NCBI GenBank assembly: GCA_027596195.1
Contig: JADGJG010000374.1
Coordinates: 1 to 22,089, forward strand
DNA length: 22,089 bases
Direction: 5' to 3'
From: Podochytrium sp. JEL0797
Taxonomy: Eukaryota; Chytridiomycota; Chytridiomycetes; Chytridiales; Chytriomycetaceae
Shown here one piece after another: positions 18,440-22,089 of this stretch. Each line of letters opens with the position of its first letter. The first letter of the stretch is position 1. Both the position numbers and the translations under genes were made by a program. A model generated the notes under the pieces. That model had not been told where the DNA came from. It did no database searches and worked only from the letters and a program-made list of their open reading frames with translations.

Positions 18440-19400
18440 AGAGCCATTATTCTTATTACTGGAAAAAAAAAAGGTGTGGCCAATTCCACCGGAACTTCAC
18501 CACACAAGCGCTTATTATCAAACAAACCTAACTCTTCCGAACTCTCGAGTCCACCAAGCTCATGCGGAATCTCCCCCGACAGATTGCACCCTCCCAGCCA
18601 TAACTTTTGTAGCCGCTTCAGCCTTCCAAGCTCCCGAGGAATTGAATCACTCAGGTCTGAATTCTCGCCAAGGCGGAGATGTTCTAACTTGGACAAGTCC
18701 CCCCACTGTGGTGGAATCGACCCTGATACACCCGTTCCTCTGATCGCGAGGTATTCGAGTTCTTTGAGCTGCCCGAGAGCAGAAGGCAACAGCTAAAATT
18801 GCGACAACTCGCCGAGTTCACCAGGAATAACGCCACACATGACACAACGCGTTGAACTCCAAGTCCAACTCTTGGAGAGTCTTGAGATTCGCGATTTCAA
18901 CGGGAATCGGTCCAGAGATATTGCACCTCTTAAGAACTAGACGGACCAGAGCTTTTGAGACAAGAAGAGCCATTGGAAGTCCAGACTTGAGGTGGAGATT
19001 GTGTAGTCCGGGTCCAGTTCCCCAGCAGATGGTGTGTATGTGGTTTAGGTGGCGTTGGATGTATACGAGAGCGGGGCATTCAAGCATGCTATGCCGAGGT
19101 CGCACGGTCGGTCCAATGATTCGAGGCGCGCAGGGTCGGGTATGGGGAGAAAGCGTGAGATGTTGAGCACAGCGAACGACTTGGTCCAAATGCAATCCCT
19201 GAACGACCGAGAGACGCGACAAAGTTTCCAAGCATTCTTTGGATGAATCCAACCCAAGATTAATACCATCACCTCGGAGGGAAGATGGAGTCAGCCAATT
19301 GATTCATCTGGTTTTGCATCTGCGACTGGTTTGAAGCAACCTGAGTGAGGAGAGAAAAGAGGGAGGCCAGCGAAGGCTCAGATTCTTGAGGCGGATCCAT
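18440..19400 (-). pseudogene. F-box/LRR family relic, copy 6
   Basis: On the minus strand ATG 19400 opens MDPPQESEPSLASLF and the coiled coil, then about 65 residues are missing and the frame changes into the F-box (LILGWIHPKNAW, VSRSFRDCI). Near 19080 a second shift leads to VYIQRHLNHIHTICWG and the first repeats (CNISGPIPVEIANLKTL). A third shift plus a stop near 18795 precedes PSALGQLKELEYL and two to three further repeats. The copy ends abruptly at a plus-strand A-run near 18465 without the family C-terminus. Its end is about 150 bp upstream of the intact copy 5. Confidence 0.8.
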
Positions 19401-19779
19401 TGTTTGACAATTTGGGGGGAAAATATATTCCACATTCCATTCTTTTACTGTTTCGGAGTGTTTCATAAAAAGTTGGAGGGTAAATGAACCCGCCTCATCC
19501 TCCGTTTTTTTCTGTTTTCATTCCTGAATCCTGTATCGCAAAATGAAAGCGAAAATGAATTTGATATAAAAAGTCGTGAGTCCACGAAACGCGTCGTTCA
19601 ACATTGGCATTCAAAGATCTATACAATTGAGCTCAAGGAAAGGGAAAAAAATGACATTTAGGCATCATCAGCCCTTCTATTCCTCACCCAAACACGCAAT
19701 TTCATTATCCAATCACGCAATTCCCTCTTTGTCTAATTTTTTGGATCCGCTCCGACAAACCGTCCCAGTCCCCCGGTAA
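19401..19779. other. Intergenic, nothing recognised
   Basis: AT-rich spacer between LRR copy 6 and a further LRR sliver. It holds a plus-strand TATAAAAA at about 19564 with no supported gene after it. Confidence 0.35.
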
Positions 19780-19875
19780 CACTTACGGTAACGGACCCGA
19801 CAGCAAACGGTTGCTTGGACAACACGAGACTCTTGAGATGCGACAACTCGGCAATTTCAACGGGAATCAAGTCAA
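19780..19875 (-). pseudogene. F-box/LRR family sliver, copy 7
   Basis: A minus-strand frame reads LIPVEIAELSHLKSLVLSKQ, one leucine-rich repeat closely resembling IPVEIANLKSLQQL of the intact copy 5, and then loses similarity. It is the shortest recognisable fragment of the array. Confidence 0.55.
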
Positions 19876-20019
19876 AAAAGGGGGGAAATAAACTCAAATT
19901 CTTAGACCCTTGAGCCGCCAAAACGCGTCGTTTATGAATGGGCGGATTGTTTGAGATTCAATCAACTAAATCCGTTAGTGGATGCGCTCTGGTCGGATAA
20001 TTCGAATATATAAACGACT

Positions 20020-20815
20020 CCTCATCCAAAATTTATCCAATAATCTGACCACTCATCTGAGTCTCGATAACTAAACTCATATTCAGATCCATTCCCTTCC
20101 TCGTCTGCATTGTGAGAATCCCCAACAAGCACACGAAACTCGACCCTCTCACTCAACTCCAGATGCTCCAACGCTCCGAACCCAGCCGGAACCTTCCCGA
20201 CAATAACGAATTGTCGTACAATTCCAATTCCACCAGTTTTCCAAGACTATTTCCCTATTTTTGGCTCCCTTGGAATCGAACCACTCAAACCCTCATTCCC
20301 CTCCAACACGAGTCGCTTCAAGTTCGACAAGTCGCCATAACAGGACGGAATCGAACTTCGAATCACGAGATTAGAAAGCCGGCCCAGCGCCACCGGTAAT
20401 GGCCCCGACAGCAACCGGTTGTTGGACAGCACGAGACACGTTAAACTAGTTAATTTAGCGAGTTCATCGGGAATCGGACCGCACAACGCGTTCGTGTCCA
20501 AATCGAGTTCCTGGAGAGTCTTGAGATGTGCGATTTGTATGGGAATCGGACCGGTGATGTTGCACTTCATGAGGGCTAGGCGTACGAGACGCTTGCTCTT
20601 GAGGAGGGCGGTTGGGAACGGAGAAGTGAGTTGAAGAGTGTGGGGAACGTCGTTTTCGGATTCGTCAATCCCCCAGCGGATGGCGCTCATGTGGTTCAGG
20701 TGGAGTTGGATGTAGACGGTTTGGTATGAGATTGGGGCCTTCATGCAAACGATATCGATGTCGGAAGGTTTTCCCAAAGATTCGAGGCGCGTTGGATCAG
20801 GTGCCGGAAGCACAA
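20020..20815 (-). pseudogene. F-box/LRR family relic, copy 8
   Basis: The minus-strand frame from about 20815 begins just after the F-box (VLPAPDPTRLESLG), runs through YQTVYIQLHLNHMSAIRWG and five to six repeats (CNITGPIPIQIAHLKTL, LSGPLPVALGRLSNL, NEGLSGSIPRE) and stops at TAG/TGA near 20247. A shifted frame then continues the last repeat (LGKLVELELYDN) and, after one more shift, an acidic tail (GALEHLELSERVEF, then D/E/S-rich). The N-terminal coiled coil and F-box are gone and one repeat is shortened, so it is a pseudogene despite a 199-residue open stretch. Confidence 0.75.
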
Positions 20816-20846
20816 ACTTCCAGCCTCCAGCACCGCAGCCACGCAT

Positions 20847-21118
20847 CCGGGAGCGCGCTGAAACACTCAGATATCTTACATAATAGCGTAATATATGAAT
20901 TAACGTGCCGTGAGGGAAAGGGGGAGGCTTCCTTCTCCCAACTTCCCTCGCTGAAACACTGCATAAAACTTCTGCAAATCTGCGATTGCAAGCAAAATCA
21001 GAGCTCAGAGCCAGTTTGTGCGGAATCTATAATTATCTGTGAGGAAACTCTGAAGCCCTTTTAGTGTGTTCCTGGCGTGTGGTAGTGGCACAACCGTGTT
21101 CGGAACACTAGCGAGGAA
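20847..21118. other. Intergenic with a hairpin and short direct repeat
   Basis: No gene recognised. CGCTGAAACACT occurs at 20856-20867 and 20949-20960. Between them GAGGGAA (20912-20918) and GGGAG (20922-20926) can pair with CTCCC (20935-20939) and TTCCCTC (20943-20949) in a nested hairpin with an 8-base loop. Confidence 0.45.
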
Positions 21119-21897
21119 GTGGAGCAGGTGGCTTTCTTCGCATCAATTGGACTCTGCCGCACGGATCTTTCGTCTCTGGCGCTGTTGAATCAGTCATCCG
21201 AGGACTGGTGCAAGTGGCTCAGCTTGCGCATGAGGAAGGTCGCAGTTGAGAAACGCATTCTCAAGGTGCAAGAGGCCGCAAAAGACGCGTACGCGAGATC
21301 CGAGGGCCATTCAAGCCATTGGCGCCGACTCCTGTTTGGAATCCAGTCTCTTTCCACCACGCATCAGTTTCCGCAGGATTTTTTTGACCAGCATGGTTTG
21401 GCCAGGATTCCATGCCGATTCCAACTTGAAGCCCACCAGTTCAAGCTGTCCCTCCAAGTTTTGTGACAGGCACATCCGATTCATCAACGCATCTGTTGCC
21501 ACCGGTCTCTGCTTCATCGATTTCGACGACTCATCTTGCCACAACGCCGGTCCTCAGTTTGTCGTCGAGCAATATCCCACCATCTGCCCAACCTGACCCG
21601 TCGATAAGCCTTGCGCCGATTTCGCTCTCCTCCTTGACGACAAATGCTGATTCCGGTGGCGTACGGCAGCAACGCTGGATCGAGCCGCGGAAGGTTGGGG
21701 ACTCAGGTGAATCTAAGCCCGTTGAATCGCGTTGCAGGCGGAGGTGGTGTGAAGAAAAGTGGTGTGGGGGGGGGGTGAAGAAGGTGCAAAAGTATGGTTG
21801 CTCTCCTCCCAAAAAAAAATGCTTCCGAATATCGAGCACACGTCGCGCAGTAAAAACTGCCCTTCCAGAACGTTGTGATAAAATAAAACAAACGCAC
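21119..21897 (+). other. Possible degenerate coding region, unrecognised
   Basis: Two plus-strand frames in succession look partly protein-like: the first (to 21466) has a charged helical stretch (RMRKVAVEKRILKVQEAA), and the second (21463-21900) opens Ser/Thr/Pro-rich and becomes Arg/Lys/Cys-rich. The stop and restart overlap by four bases. I recognise no family, and neither frame has a convincing start. It could be a broken gene, a gene with introns I cannot place, or non-coding DNA. Confidence 0.2.
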
Positions 21898-22006
21898 TAG
21901 TTATTTTTTCGGTTGTTTTTTTGAATTGATTCAGCCAGCTCTCCACAGCTCTCCAATCTCAATTCTCAGCTCGCCAAACGAACCTTTCATCTCCAATCGA
22001 AAAAGG

Positions 22007-22014
22007 TATAAATA
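22007..22014 (+). promoter_or_regulatory. TATA box of a gene beyond the right edge
   Basis: TATAAATA in a GC-rich setting (GGTATAAATAGAGGGC), followed by a C/T-rich tract and a T-run up to the end of the window. This is a canonical core promoter for a plus-strand gene whose start codon must lie right of 22089. A CCAAT (21994-21998) sits 13 bp upstream. Confidence 0.6.
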
Positions 22015-22089
22015 GAGGGCGCGATTCCACAACCCCCTCCTTCCCCCATCCACTTTTTTTTCTCTAGCTATAATACATGTAATTCGGGG

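Noticed and set aside
1..22089. CRISPR arrays, prokaryotic operons or ribosome binding sites
   Set aside because: No regularly spaced repeats of that kind; introns, Pol III boxes and poly(A) signals show that the DNA is eukaryotic. The LdhA similarity to bacteria is not evidence of bacterial DNA because the gene has two spliceosomal introns.

Overview
This window looks like nuclear DNA of an early-diverging, probably chytrid-like fungus. The protein genes are split by many short GT-AG introns of about 42-87 bp, there is a eukaryotic tRNA gene with A/B boxes and a T-run terminator, and the gene content fits: a KLRAQ/PPP1R21-family gene, F-box/LRR proteins, MYND-finger proteins, a phosphoacetylglucosamine mutase relic and a fungal-type DDE transposase remnant. 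The taxonomic call is an inference from these features.

Layout. 1-2353: a partial hypothetical reading frame and two broken plus-strand copies of an F-box/plant-type LRR family. 2401-5426: an apparently intact six-exon PPP1R21 (KLRAQ) homologue carrying a strikingly periodic array of TQT/VQT motifs that resemble dynein light chain LC8 binding sites. 5594-5665: minus-strand tRNA-Arg(CCG). 6025-6552: two 5' slivers of the F-box/LRR family. 6945-9521: a nine-exon, three-RRM RNA-binding protein with a proline-rich tail, resembling the Rim4/Mug28 type. 9608-10122: 5'-truncated MYND-finger copy C. 10648-11440: a broken phosphoacetylglucosamine mutase (AGM1/PCM1) with a nonsense codon and a large internal deletion.

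11973-13623: the most unusual gene here, a three-exon fusion of a cyclic-nucleotide-binding-type domain to a full-length LdhA-type D-lactate dehydrogenase. A decayed partial copy of its own 3' end follows at 13721-13836. 13939-16308: MYND-finger relics A and B, both broken by frameshifts and deletions. 16325-16816: the 3' end of a DDE transposase, lying directly upstream of MYND copy B. 17009-20846: a minus-strand tandem array of the F-box/LRR family with one intact member (17009-18292) and three relics. 20847-22089: weak coding signals, a small hairpin, and a canonical TATA box at the right edge that probably serves a gene beyond the window.

Taken together, three sound housekeeping or regulatory genes (PPP1R21-like, RRM, cNBD-LDH), all on the plus strand, are separated by graveyards of two expanding and decaying families (F-box/LRR and MYND) and a dead transposon. 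The sound genes read cleanly through every splice junction, so the many breaks in the two families look like real decay and not general sequence error. The exon structures given here were built by hand from frame continuity, splice consensus and domain conservation; none is backed by transcript data.
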